The position numbers and the translations under genes are program-made. From Bacillus sp. MUM 116 (GTDB taxonomy: Bacteria; Bacillota; Bacilli; Bacillales; Cytobacillaceae): a DNA stretch of 39,522 nt. The notes under the pieces are model-generated. The model ran no database searches. It saw only the letters and a program-made list of their open reading frames with translations, and was not told the origin of the DNA. Where the stretch lies: assembly GCF_001866655.1 (NCBI RefSeq), contig NZ_MLYR01000117.1, positions 1 to 39,522 of the forward strand, in the 5' to 3' direction. Positions 26,493 to 34,179 of this stretch are shown here, one piece after another (the stretch's first letter is position 1; the number at the start of each line of letters is the position of its first letter).

Positions 26493-27628
26493 TTTACATC
26501 CTCCATTTCTCCCATTTCATATCGGTAGATACTACTTTTTTCTTCTAATACCTTATAAACGCTGTACTTTGAATGAATCATACTACGCCCTTTAATACCT
26601 AAATCAGTCCTTATTTGATGATTATTCACTAGGGTCTTTATCCTGCGTGAGAACTCTTCCGGATTATTATCGATAATCCATCCGTTATAATTATTTTCAA
26701 TTAATTCCCTGTGGCCCCGATTATCATTCGCAATCACTGGCAACCCGCAAGCCATTGCTTCCATAATATTGACCGGTAGCCCTTCACGAAGGCTCGATGC
26801 TACGGCAACATCTGAAAGTTTTAACAACTGCTCAATATCGGTTCTATATCCAAGAAACTCAACTTGGTTCTTGATTCCTAACTTTTGAGCAAGTTCTTGA
26901 CATTCCTTTAATAGAACTCCCTCACCAGCTAACAAAAGCTTTGCGTGGGGGACTTCATCTTTAATTAAAGCTAATGATTCAATTAATAATTTTTGATTTT
27001 TATTCTTATTAAATTCCGCTGCGTAAAACATTAAAAAATCATGGACATCATATCCATGATTTTTTCTTAATTCTGCTTTTTGTGAACTCTCTATCGGCCT
27101 AAATCTCTCAGTATTTACGCCAACACCATGTACATGTTTAATGGATTTAGCTTTAAATTTATGATGATTTGCAAGATTAAAATCTTCTTTATTAATAGTA
27201 ATCAAGCAATCTGTATACTTAGATAAAAATCTCTCAATCGGATAATAAAGTAACCAATTGAGTAGCGGTGCACCTTTACAAAAGTGAAAACCATGTGCTG
27301 TATAAATTACTTTGGTCCCCATCTTTCTTGACTGACGAGCGGTTAACCTTGCCAATACACCTCCCATGGGCGTGTGGCAATGGATAATTTTATATTGATG
27401 TTTATCAATAATCCCTCTAAGCTCCTTTAAAGCAGCTATATTCAATTTATGAAAAGGAGATCTCTGGATTGGAATATTAAATTTTTTATCTACATATGGG
27501 AGCATCATCCCCCCAGATGCTGCAACATGTACTTCCCATCCTTGCTCCTTAAACCACTTTAGGTACGGCAAATGGAAGGCTTTAAAGTGGTAATCCACAG
27601 TTGCACAAAAAAGCACTTTTTTATGCAT
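26477..27628 (-). CDS. epsD: EpsD-like family-4 glycosyltransferase
   Basis: 383 residues. KVLFCATVDYHFKAFHLPYLKWF and VHVAASGG form the start typical of EpsD/CapM-type enzymes; HCHTPMGGVLARL and YTAHGFHFCKG are family blocks, and SSLREGLPVNIMEAMACGLP is the donor-site segment. I start at ATG 27628, nine bases after GGTGG; the TTG at 27637 lies inside the ribosome-binding region. The position two genes after epsC fits epsD. EpsD is thought to add the second sugar, GlcNAc-type, to the lipid-linked bacillosamine; that step is inferred here. Confidence 0.88.
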   Translation of the reverse strand: MHKKVLFCATVDYHFKAFHLPYLKWFKEQGWEVHVAASGGMMLPYVDKKFNIPIQRSPFHKLNIAALKELRGIIDKHQYKIIHCHTPMGGVLARLTARQSRKMGTKVIYTAHGFHFCKGAPLLNWLLYYPIERFLSKYTDCLITINKEDFNLANHHKFKAKSIKHVHGVGVNTERFRPIESSQKAELRKNHGYDVHDFLMFYAAEFNKNKNQKLLIESLALIKDEVPHAKLLLAGEGVLLKECQELAQKLGIKNQVEFLGYRTDIEQLLKLSDVAVASSLREGLPVNIMEAMACGLPVIANDNRGHRELIENNYNGWIIDNNPEEFSRRIKTLVNNHQIRTDLGIKGRSMIHSKYSVYKVLEEKSSIYRYEMGEMEDVKWAVH

Positions 27629-27647
27629 GTATATCAACCACCCATAA

Positions 27648-28529
27648 TTATTTTTTAACCAATTCCTTATTTAGAACCGATGATAAATACTCTAATAACT
27701 GATTTCTTAAATCATCACGCTGTAGGGCAAATTCGATGCTTGTTTGAATAAAGCCCATTTTCTCACCAACATCATATCTGATTCCTTCAAAATCATAGGC
27801 ATAAACGGCTTCATAGAGATTTAAAGCTGCTATTGCATCTGTAAGTTGAATTTCTCCACCTGCTCCAGGTTTTTGTTGACTTAAAACCTCAAATATTTTT
27901 GGGCTTAAAACATATCTTCCTAAAATAGCAAGATTTGATGGCGCCTCTTCCTTTTTTGGCTTTTCAACTAAACCATGTACTCCATAAAATCTCTCGCTAA
28001 TGCTTTTACCATCTACGATTCCATATCGGGAAACAACATCATCAGAGACTGTTTGCACACCTAATATTGAAGCATTGTATCTTTCATATTGATCAATTAA
28101 TTGTTTTAAACAAGGTTTTTCTGCCCTAACAATGTCATCCCCAAGGAGAACTGCAAATGGTTCATCTCCAATAAATTTCCGCGCACACCAAATGGCGTGG
28201 CCCAATCCTTTCGGCTCTTTCTGGCGAATATAATGGATATCAACGAGTTTTGAAGATTTTTGAACTTCATTTAATAATTCAATTTTCCCTTTTTCTAATA
28301 GATTATGTTCCAGTTCAAAAGAGTTATCAAAATGATCCTCGATTGCTCTTTTCCCTTTCCCAGTTACAATAATAATATCCTCAATTCCAGACTCCACCGC
28401 TTCCTCCACAATATATTGGATGGTGGGTTTATCTACGATTGGGAGCATCTCTTTTGGCATCGCTTTTGTTGCAGGAAGAAATCTAGTTCCTAGTCCCGCT
28501 GCAGGAATTATTGCTTTTCTTACTTTCAT
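27648..28529 (-). CDS. galU: UTP-glucose-1-phosphate uridylyltransferase (GalU/GtaB-like)
   Basis: 293 residues. IIPAAGLGTRFLPATKAMPKEMLPIVDKP (7-35 region) is the nucleotide-binding signature; LLGDDIV near 128-134 binds metal, and GLVEKPK and GGEIQLTDAI are family blocks. It makes UDP-glucose from glucose-1-phosphate and UTP, supplying GalE and the glycosyltransferases. ATG start with AAAGGAGTG. A dedicated copy inside eps means precursor supply rises with matrix synthesis. Confidence 0.96.
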   Translation of the reverse strand: MKVRKAIIPAAGLGTRFLPATKAMPKEMLPIVDKPTIQYIVEEAVESGIEDIIIVTGKGKRAIEDHFDNSFELEHNLLEKGKIELLNEVQKSSKLVDIHYIRQKEPKGLGHAIWCARKFIGDEPFAVLLGDDIVRAEKPCLKQLIDQYERYNASILGVQTVSDDVVSRYGIVDGKSISERFYGVHGLVEKPKKEEAPSNLAILGRYVLSPKIFEVLSQQKPGAGGEIQLTDAIAALNLYEAVYAYDFEGIRYDVGEKMGFIQTSIEFALQRDDLRNQLLEYLSSVLNKELVKK

Positions 28530-28543
28530 TTTCTTGCACTCCT

Positions 28544-30370
28544 TTATACTGAAACGGATACTTTTTGTTTTGGCTCTACTTTATAATTCGCAAGGCTAAT
28601 CAGTCTTTCACGGATCTCCTCTTGACTTAAGTTTGAATAATTAGAGATGATTTCTTCGATTTCATGAATCAACAATTTAGAGGTTTTGCCAATATAAATT
28701 TTCGGATAAATTTGTTCTTCATGAACCTCATCTTCCTTTAGCAGTTCTTCAAATAATTTTTCCCCCGGTCTTATTCCAGTAAATTCAATTCCAATTTCTT
28801 CAATGGAGTTACCGGATAATTTAATCAAATTATTAGCCAAATCAACAATTTTCACCGGGTCTCCCATGTCTAAAACAAAGATTTCTCCGCCATTCGCAAG
28901 TGCTCCGGCTTGAAGAACCAATCTTGAAGCTTCAGGAATGGTCATAAAATAGCGCACCATCTCTGGGTGCGTCACGGTAACAGGACCGCCTTGTTCAATT
29001 TGCCTTTTAAATAATGGGATCACACTGCCCCGGCTGCCAAGAACATTTCCAAAACGAACCGTAACAAACTTTGTAGCACTATCCTTGTCCATATTTTGGA
29101 TGATCATTTCTGTCAGCCTTTTTGTAGCCCCCATAACGCTAGTTGGATTAACTGCTTTATCGGTCGAAACCATAACAAATGTTTTTACACCATTCCAGCT
29201 GGCAGCCTGTGCCGTATTTAACGTTCCGATTAGATTATTTTTAATCGCTTCTTCCGGGTTTGCTTCCATCAGCGGAACATGTTTATGAGCAGCAGCATGA
29301 TAGACACGATCTGGTTGATATGTACTCATAACAAACATCATTTTCTTTGCGTCCTGTATATCTGCTATTACCGGAATAAAATTAATATCAGTATGTTTAA
29401 ATGTCTCCTTTAATTCCATTTCAATAGAATATATACTGTTTTCACCATGACCCAAGAGAACAAGTCTTGCTGGATTGAAATTGGCAATTTGACGGCAAAT
29501 TTCTGATCCAATCGATCCTCCGGCACCTGTTACTAAAACTACTTTTTCTTTAATATTCTCCGAAATACTATCAATATCTAACTCAACAGGATCTCTGCCT
29601 AACAAATCCTCCACTTGAACATCTCGAAATTGTTTTACAGATACCTTTCCTGTCATTAAATCCTCAAGCATTGGCAAAATTTGCGTTTTTGCCCTTGTTT
29701 TTACACATTCCTGAAAAATACTATTTAATTCCTTTTTACTTAGGGACGGAATCGCAATGACAATATTATCAATCTCTAACTTTTTCACAACTTCTTCTAT
29801 TTTAGTAACTCCGCCCAAAACCGGTATTCCTAAAATATCTAAATGATGTTTTTTGTCATCATCATCAATAAATCCAACGGGAAGAAGGTCAGCATCCTGA
29901 TTATGATGAAGCTGCCTTGCCACCATCGCCCCTGCGGATCCAGCCCCAACAATTAGTGTTCTTTTTTTGTTCTCTACCGGAGCAAGATAGGAATCCCGGT
30001 ACATCCTCCAGCAAAAACGGGAACCGCCTATTAGGGATAAATTGAGAAGCCATGTGACAAATAGTAATCTGTATAATATTTCTCCAAGGACTAGTTGTTG
30101 CGAAACTGCTGCAACTATAATTGAAATACTTACTACCTTTAAGATGATTAATAATTCTCCTACACTTGCATATTCCCAAGCTTTTTTATAAAGATGTAAT
30201 TTAAATGAAAGGAAATAATGACTTATCAATATAACAATAGAGCTTAAAACGATAGGAAAAGTTACAACATCAAAAGTTCCATTTACTAAAAAACGGCTAA
30301 AGAAAATTGCTGTTAAAACAATACAAGAATCAATAATAATGAACAATGACAATCTCTGGTGATAAGTCAT
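28544..30370 (-). CDS. epsC: EpsC-like UDP-GlcNAc 4,6-dehydratase
   Basis: 608 residues. Four N-terminal membrane helices (about 8-115) lead into a CoA-binding-like Rossmann domain (LIVGAGSAGAMVARQL, 139-154) and a catalytic SDR domain starting at VLVTGAGGSIGSE (278-290). TDK (403-405) and K417 replace the usual Tyr-x3-Lys, as in PglF and FlaA1-type dehydratases. It converts UDP-GlcNAc to the 4-keto-6-deoxy sugar that EpsN and EpsM then modify. It is the first large gene after the EAR-like RNA, as in Bacillus subtilis. ATG start with a run of seven G upstream. Confidence 0.95.
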   Translation of the reverse strand: MTYHQRLSLFIIIDSCIVLTAIFFSRFLVNGTFDVVTFPIVLSSIVILISHYFLSFKLHLYKKAWEYASVGELLIILKVVSISIIVAAVSQQLVLGEILYRLLFVTWLLNLSLIGGSRFCWRMYRDSYLAPVENKKRTLIVGAGSAGAMVARQLHHNQDADLLPVGFIDDDDKKHHLDILGIPVLGGVTKIEEVVKKLEIDNIVIAIPSLSKKELNSIFQECVKTRAKTQILPMLEDLMTGKVSVKQFRDVQVEDLLGRDPVELDIDSISENIKEKVVLVTGAGGSIGSEICRQIANFNPARLVLLGHGENSIYSIEMELKETFKHTDINFIPVIADIQDAKKMMFVMSTYQPDRVYHAAAHKHVPLMEANPEEAIKNNLIGTLNTAQAASWNGVKTFVMVSTDKAVNPTSVMGATKRLTEMIIQNMDKDSATKFVTVRFGNVLGSRGSVIPLFKRQIEQGGPVTVTHPEMVRYFMTIPEASRLVLQAGALANGGEIFVLDMGDPVKIVDLANNLIKLSGNSIEEIGIEFTGIRPGEKLFEELLKEDEVHEEQIYPKIYIGKTSKLLIHEIEEIISNYSNLSQEEIRERLISLANYKVEPKQKVSVSV

Positions 30371-30405
30371 ACTTTCCCCCCTTTTTTACAAAACTCTCAA
30401 TCTAT

Positions 30406-30546
30406 TTAATTTACTTTTTGGTTTCTTAAACAGATTGCATACTCAATTAATTTTTTGATTTCTTCAAGCTGCTCTTTGGGTGCATCCTGTTTAATGTACC
30501 TTATAGCTTTTTTGATTGATTTTGGATATTGGTCAAAACGATTCAT
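30406..30546 (-). CDS. Small charged protein (46 residues) between the EAR-like RNA and epsC
   Basis: Found by hand. GGGGAG lies eight to nine bases before an ATG at 30546, and the frame runs 46 codons to TAA 30406-30408. The peptide is rich in Lys and Glu and looks all-helical: MNRFDQYPKSIKKAIRYIK, then KEQLEEIKKLIEYAICL. There is no signal or membrane segment. I do not recognise the family. The ribosome binding site starts one to two bases after the perfect inverted repeat 30562-30621, so its translation could be controlled by that structure. Confidence 0.65.
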   Translation of the reverse strand: MNRFDQYPKSIKKAIRYIKQDAPKEQLEEIKKLIEYAICLRNQKVN

Positions 30547-30561
30547 TTTTTACAGCTCCCC

Positions 30562-30621
30562 ATTAAAAAATGTTAATTATACGATCTTTAAATGAAGAAC
30601 ACATAGTTAACATTTTTTAAT
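30562..30621 (-). repeat. Perfect 15-bp inverted repeat after the EAR-like RNA
   Basis: TTAACATTTTTTAAT and its exact reverse complement occupy 30607-30621 and 30562-30576 with a 30-base loop. The outer arm overlaps the closing stem of the EAR-like RNA by two bases. The U-run is inside the stem, so it is not an ordinary terminator. The loop contains GTTCTTC (one base from a SinR half-site), and the loop and inner arm together contain a TATAAT (30576-30581) on the minus strand. Confidence 0.8.
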
Positions 30622-30713
30622 AAATGGGCATTTAACCCGTCCTCACGTCACACTCTCGACGACTTGCGTCTAAGGTCCAAAGACCCACAGCATGACCGAG
30701 TGCCTCCATTTAT
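30620..30713 (-). ncRNA. EAR-like antitermination RNA (eps-associated RNA)
   Basis: It lies between epsB and epsC, the place of the EAR element in Bacillus eps operons, where it promotes processive antitermination. An eight-base closing stem pairs 30706-30713 (AUAAAUGG) with 30620-30627 (CCAUUUAU). Inside are CACUC paired with GAGUG, GGUC-UUUG-GACC, GACG-CAAGU-CGUC and GGG-UUAAAUG-CCC. The region is markedly more GC-rich than its flanks and non-coding in all frames. A further hairpin (GGAGA/UCUCC) lies just upstream near 30721-30734. The assignment rests on position and structure; the exact ends are approximate. Confidence 0.82.
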
Positions 30714-30814
30714 ATTGGAAAGGAGACATCTCCAATTTGCACTAAAAAGTTTGATTTCGTTTCTAATAACGAACAAACAATGCAAAAAAAAAGCTAAAAT
30801 TTTCAACGTTATCG

Positions 30815-31468
30815 TCACTGATTTAATATAACCCCAACTAGTTTCGCCTTGGCAAACTCTAATACTTTTTTGGCCTCAGCAGCTTTATCTAACTTTGTTT
30901 TTCCATTTTTGACAACTAATATAACTCCATCACATTGGGTAGATAAAAGCTTTGTATCTGTTACCTCAAGAATCGAATTGGAATCAATAATCACGGTATC
31001 ATAGGATTGTGTGACCTTTTTAAGCAATTCCTGCATCATTTGAGATCCTAATAATTCAACTGGATTAATGGGAACTACTCCGCTTGATAAAACATCGAGA
31101 CGCCAAATTTCAGTATGATGAACTACCTCGCCAAACGACAACCTCCCAGTTAAAACATCTGTTAAACCATTTGTGTTTGACAGCTTAAAAAACGTATGTA
31201 AAGAAGGTTTTCTCAAATTGGCATCAATCAAAAGAACCTTTTTCTTCTGCTGCGCCATTGAAACAGCTAAATTAACCGCAGTTGTCGACTTTCCTTCTCC
31301 ATCACGCGGTGATGTAATGAGTAGAGTACGGCTCTTTTGCTCAGCCAGCATAAATTTAATATTCGTTTGAATCATTCGATATTGCTCAGAAATAATAGAT
31401 TCAGGATGGGCGTGTGTAACAATTGTCCTTTGTTTTGTTGCTGATGATTTTCGTTTACTTATAACCAA
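30815..31468 (-). CDS. epsB: EpsB-like bacterial tyrosine kinase (BY-kinase)
   Basis: 217 residues. Walker A SPRDGEGKST (53-62), Walker A' VLLIDANLRKP (78-88) and Walker B TVIID (158-162) define a CpsD/CapB-type ATPase. It works with the EpsA-like activator to control chain length and initiation. Two oddities: the usual D-T/P-P after Walker B is DSNS, and the protein ends at VGVILNQ without the Tyr-rich tail that many BY-kinases phosphorylate. TTG start with AAGGGG eight bases upstream, overlapping epsA by 14 bases. Confidence 0.92.
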   Translation of the reverse strand: MVISKRKSSATKQRTIVTHAHPESIISEQYRMIQTNIKFMLAEQKSRTLLITSPRDGEGKSTTAVNLAVSMAQQKKKVLLIDANLRKPSLHTFFKLSNTNGLTDVLTGRLSFGEVVHHTEIWRLDVLSSGVVPINPVELLGSQMMQELLKKVTQSYDTVIIDSNSILEVTDTKLLSTQCDGVILVVKNGKTKLDKAAEAKKVLEFAKAKLVGVILNQ

Positions 31469-32195
31469 TTGTCTCGCCCCTTACATTGATTTCTAGCTTT
31501 GTATGGTTTGCTTTTCTTTTCATATTTCTTTTGTTTGTTTTCGGTACACTTCCTAATACTGGGAGCCCTAGTACTGTTTCAATTTCTTGCACAGACCGGA
31601 TTCGATCATCTAAGGATTCAATAAAAAATGCTAACCCAATTCCAACAACCAATCCACCAGCAATAGCAATAATTAATTTATTCATGTTGTTCCCCTGGTT
31701 AATTGGTATTGGTCTAACCTTTGCTTTTGATAATATTCGGACATAATCTTTCCCGACAATGTTAGGTACTTCCTCCCTGAAAACTTGAGCGGTCGTATCT
31801 GCTATTTTTGCCGCAAGGATAGAATCCATGTCCGTTACACTAATATTTACCACCTGAGAACTTTCAACACTGGAAACCGTTATTTGTCCTGCTAAAGCTT
31901 CAGCAGTTGTTTTAAGATCCATTTCTTTAATTACCTTATCTAAAATAGCTGAGTCTCTTACAATAACCTGAAGAGTCTTTCTTGATTCCTCGTCTGCCCC
32001 TATAATAATATTTGTTGAAGAACTATATAGTGGCACTGGCTTAGAATTACCTTTTATAAATCCTACAATGCCAGCAAGGACGGTAATTACAACAATAATC
32101 CAAAATCTGCTTTTAATAACCAGGAATAACTCTCTTAAATTAATTTCTTTTGCTTTTCTTTGACCACCATTACTAAATTGATTATAATTTTCCAT
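31455..32195 (-). CDS. epsA: EpsA-like chain-length modulator (Wzz/CpsC family)
   Basis: 246 residues: a short cytosolic start, membrane helix 1 (31-48), an outer domain, membrane helix 2 (173-192), then FIESLDDRIRSVQEIETVLGLPVLGSVPK, the cytosolic tail that activates the EpsB kinase. ATG at 32195 with AAAGGTGG upstream. It is the first gene after the SinR-controlled promoter, with a leader of about 95 bases that holds the second SinR-type site. Confidence 0.95.
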   Translation of the reverse strand: MENYNQFSNGGQRKAKEINLRELFLVIKSRFWIIVVITVLAGIVGFIKGNSKPVPLYSSSTNIIIGADEESRKTLQVIVRDSAILDKVIKEMDLKTTAEALAGQITVSSVESSQVVNISVTDMDSILAAKIADTTAQVFREEVPNIVGKDYVRILSKAKVRPIPINQGNNMNKLIIAIAGGLVVGIGLAFFIESLDDRIRSVQEIETVLGLPVLGSVPKTNKRNMKRKANHTKLEINVRGETIGYK

Positions 32196-32221
32196 TAAAC
32201 CACCTTTTTTAAATTAATATT

Positions 32222-32237
32222 GTTCTAGATAAAGAAC
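32222..32237 (-). promoter_or_regulatory. Second SinR-type operator (eps leader)
   Basis: GTTCTTTATCTAGAAC on the minus strand: one full GTTCTYT element and an inverted GTTCT partner. It lies about 27 bases before the epsA start codon and about 67 bases after the first operator, an arrangement that suits looping or cooperative repression. Confidence 0.75.
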
Positions 32238-32297
32238 AAACTTCCCGAAAAAATATGTCCTTAGTCATATTGTATTTTTTCTTTTCTTTATATTATT

Positions 32298-32326
32298 ATA
32301 TTAGTTCTTTATAAAGAACATGTCAA
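32298..32326 (-). promoter_or_regulatory. eps operon sigma-A promoter
   Basis: TTGACA at 32321-32326 (perfect -35), a 17-base spacer, and TAATAT at 32298-32303 (five of six for -10). The spacer consists of one T plus the perfect SinR-type palindrome, so a bound repressor would block the polymerase directly. Confidence 0.9.
32304..32319 (-). promoter_or_regulatory. Primary SinR-type operator (eps promoter)
   Basis: GTTCTTTATAAAGAAC is a perfect 16-base palindrome made of two inverted GTTCTTT elements, the published SinR consensus being GTTCTYT. It fills the promoter spacer. Confidence 0.88.
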
Positions 32327-32369
32327 TAAAATATAGATTAACATTTCATTAAAAAAGGCGATTTATTGG

Positions 32370-34169
32370 TTATACACTTACCTCCATTTGTTTTCTTAGT
32401 AAACTACTAAACATTCCTCTTTTTTCATTTGCAAGTTGATTAAATTGTCCTTTTTGGATAATCTCTCCTTGATCTAATACCACTACCTGGTCAGCATTGC
32501 GAATAGTCGATAGACGATGTGCAATTACAATAACTGTCATTTTCCCCTTAAGTCGCTCAATAGCTTCCTGGATTTTCGATTCATTTTCAGTATCCAAAGA
32601 GCTTGTTGCTTCATCTAAAATTAAAATCGATGGTTTACGGAGAATTGCCCTTGCAAGTACGAGCCTTTGTCGTTCTCCACCCGAAAGCTTAATACCTCTA
32701 TCTCCAATAAGGGTATCTATTCCATTTGGAAGTTTTCTAACGAAGTCAGCTGCAGCAGCAAACTCCAATGCATCCCAAATCTGTTCTTCGGCTGCATTTT
32801 GTTCAATAATTAACAAATTTTCTCTTATAGTTCCATTAAATAAAAAAGGGTCTTGAGGTACATAACTTAATGATTGTCTCAAGGATAAAAGTCTGTCACT
32901 TGTAAGCATTTTTCCATCAATTAGAATTTCACCCTGTTCCGGGTGATTGAGCCCCATTATTAAATCGACCAAGGTACTTTTTCCAGCACCTGATCGGCCC
33001 ACAATAGCTGTCATTTGATTTGCTTTAATTTGGAGATTTACATGCCTAAGAGCAAATTTTTCTTGTTTATGGTTGTATCTAAAAGTCACATCTTGACATT
33101 CGATTCCTTTAATAATAGTTAATGGTTCAATAGCCATTAATTGCTTTTCGTCTATTTCTTTTGCTAAGGAACATTCTTTTTGTAAATCAATTAATACTTT
33201 AAAGGACGGTAGAACGGCCCCAAGTTGTTCCAAGTTAGTTTGTATTCCACTAATTCTTGGCCACATTCTTGAGAAAATTACCATAATTATCATAAGCTGT
33301 GCTGGTTGCGCTTGAAACATTTTTAAAGACAGAAATACAAACGACGCTAATAAAATTGCAGAAACTACCTTATAATTTAATTGAGATGAATTTCTTAACT
33401 TTACAAGTTTAACAACATTATTCTCCATTTTTCTACTGATAGTATTAAACCAACTTATATGGGATTCTTCTAGGTTATTACTCTTAATTTCTTTTATTCC
33501 GTTCAGATGGTCTGTTACCCCGGCTAAGAATTCCTGTGATAATTCTACAGTCTCTTTTCCTAATTCAGATGATTTTTTAATAAACCTTCTTGAAAAAAAA
33601 ATAAGCAAAATACCAAAAATTAAAACGGATATCGTCAATTTTGGGGATAACCAGAATGCAATAATCAATTGAATACTTGAAAAAACTAATGACGATATAA
33701 ATTGAAGAAACATTTGAACTCCTGCACCAACACGACCAATTTCTAAAGTCATAATATTTATTAAATCTGACTTTCTTTTCAGAAGAAAAAAGCCCCAATT
33801 AGCATGCAACAAAGACCTATACGTATTCTGCTTTAGATAAAGAGAATATCCCTGTTGTATTTTCGCATTTAATATTACTTGACTTCTTTGAAACAACCCT
33901 TGCCCTATAATTAATAAAACATAGCCGCTAAGAATGATTATTAAACTAACAGTTTGTGGGAAAAATCGGAAAATATTTGTTAAATAAGAAAGAGGGATGG
34001 AGTTATTTGTATTAACATGAATAATTCCGGTAAGTGAAATAAGTGGTATTATTAAAAAAATTCCAATTCCCTCGCACAGACTAACTAAAGTCATAGCAAC
34101 TAGATTTAAGTACAGCTTTTTTCCCGCAAATTTATGAATTTGTTTAGTAAAGTATATTAGATATTTCAT
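32370..34169 (-). CDS. Lasso peptide ABC exporter (LasD type)
   Basis: 599 residues: a six-helix membrane domain (about 20-320), then a nucleotide-binding domain with Walker A GRSGAGKST (391-399), LSGGERQR (495-502), Walker B ILILDE (515-520) and AHRLS. There is no C39 peptidase domain, which fits a lasso cluster that has its own leader peptidase. It would pump out the mature peptide and give self-immunity. I chose ATG 34169 because AGGAGG lies seven bases upstream and overlaps the previous stop; the frame is open further upstream but overlaps the nucleotidyltransferase gene. No terminator is visible between its stop and the eps promoter. Confidence 0.92.
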   Translation of the reverse strand: MKYLIYFTKQIHKFAGKKLYLNLVAMTLVSLCEGIGIFLIIPLISLTGIIHVNTNNSIPLSYLTNIFRFFPQTVSLIIILSGYVLLIIGQGLFQRSQVILNAKIQQGYSLYLKQNTYRSLLHANWGFFLLKRKSDLINIMTLEIGRVGAGVQMFLQFISSLVFSSIQLIIAFWLSPKLTISVLIFGILLIFFSRRFIKKSSELGKETVELSQEFLAGVTDHLNGIKEIKSNNLEESHISWFNTISRKMENNVVKLVKLRNSSQLNYKVVSAILLASFVFLSLKMFQAQPAQLMIIMVIFSRMWPRISGIQTNLEQLGAVLPSFKVLIDLQKECSLAKEIDEKQLMAIEPLTIIKGIECQDVTFRYNHKQEKFALRHVNLQIKANQMTAIVGRSGAGKSTLVDLIMGLNHPEQGEILIDGKMLTSDRLLSLRQSLSYVPQDPFLFNGTIRENLLIIEQNAAEEQIWDALEFAAAADFVRKLPNGIDTLIGDRGIKLSGGERQRLVLARAILRKPSILILDEATSSLDTENESKIQEAIERLKGKMTVIVIAHRLSTIRNADQVVVLDQGEIIQKGQFNQLANEKRGMFSSLLRKQMEVSV

Positions 34170-34179
34170 AAATATCCTC

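Noticed and set aside
19748..30546. The two small ORFs (19748-19891 and 30406-30546) as SinI-like antirepressors
   Set aside because: Appealing next to a SinR-like gene, but neither shows the SinI tryptophan and EIR-x-FL pattern, so I leave them unnamed.
32497..32856. Plus-strand open frame of 119 codons
   Set aside because: It is the mirror of the conserved nucleotide-binding domain of the ABC exporter, which explains its length and serine-rich composition.
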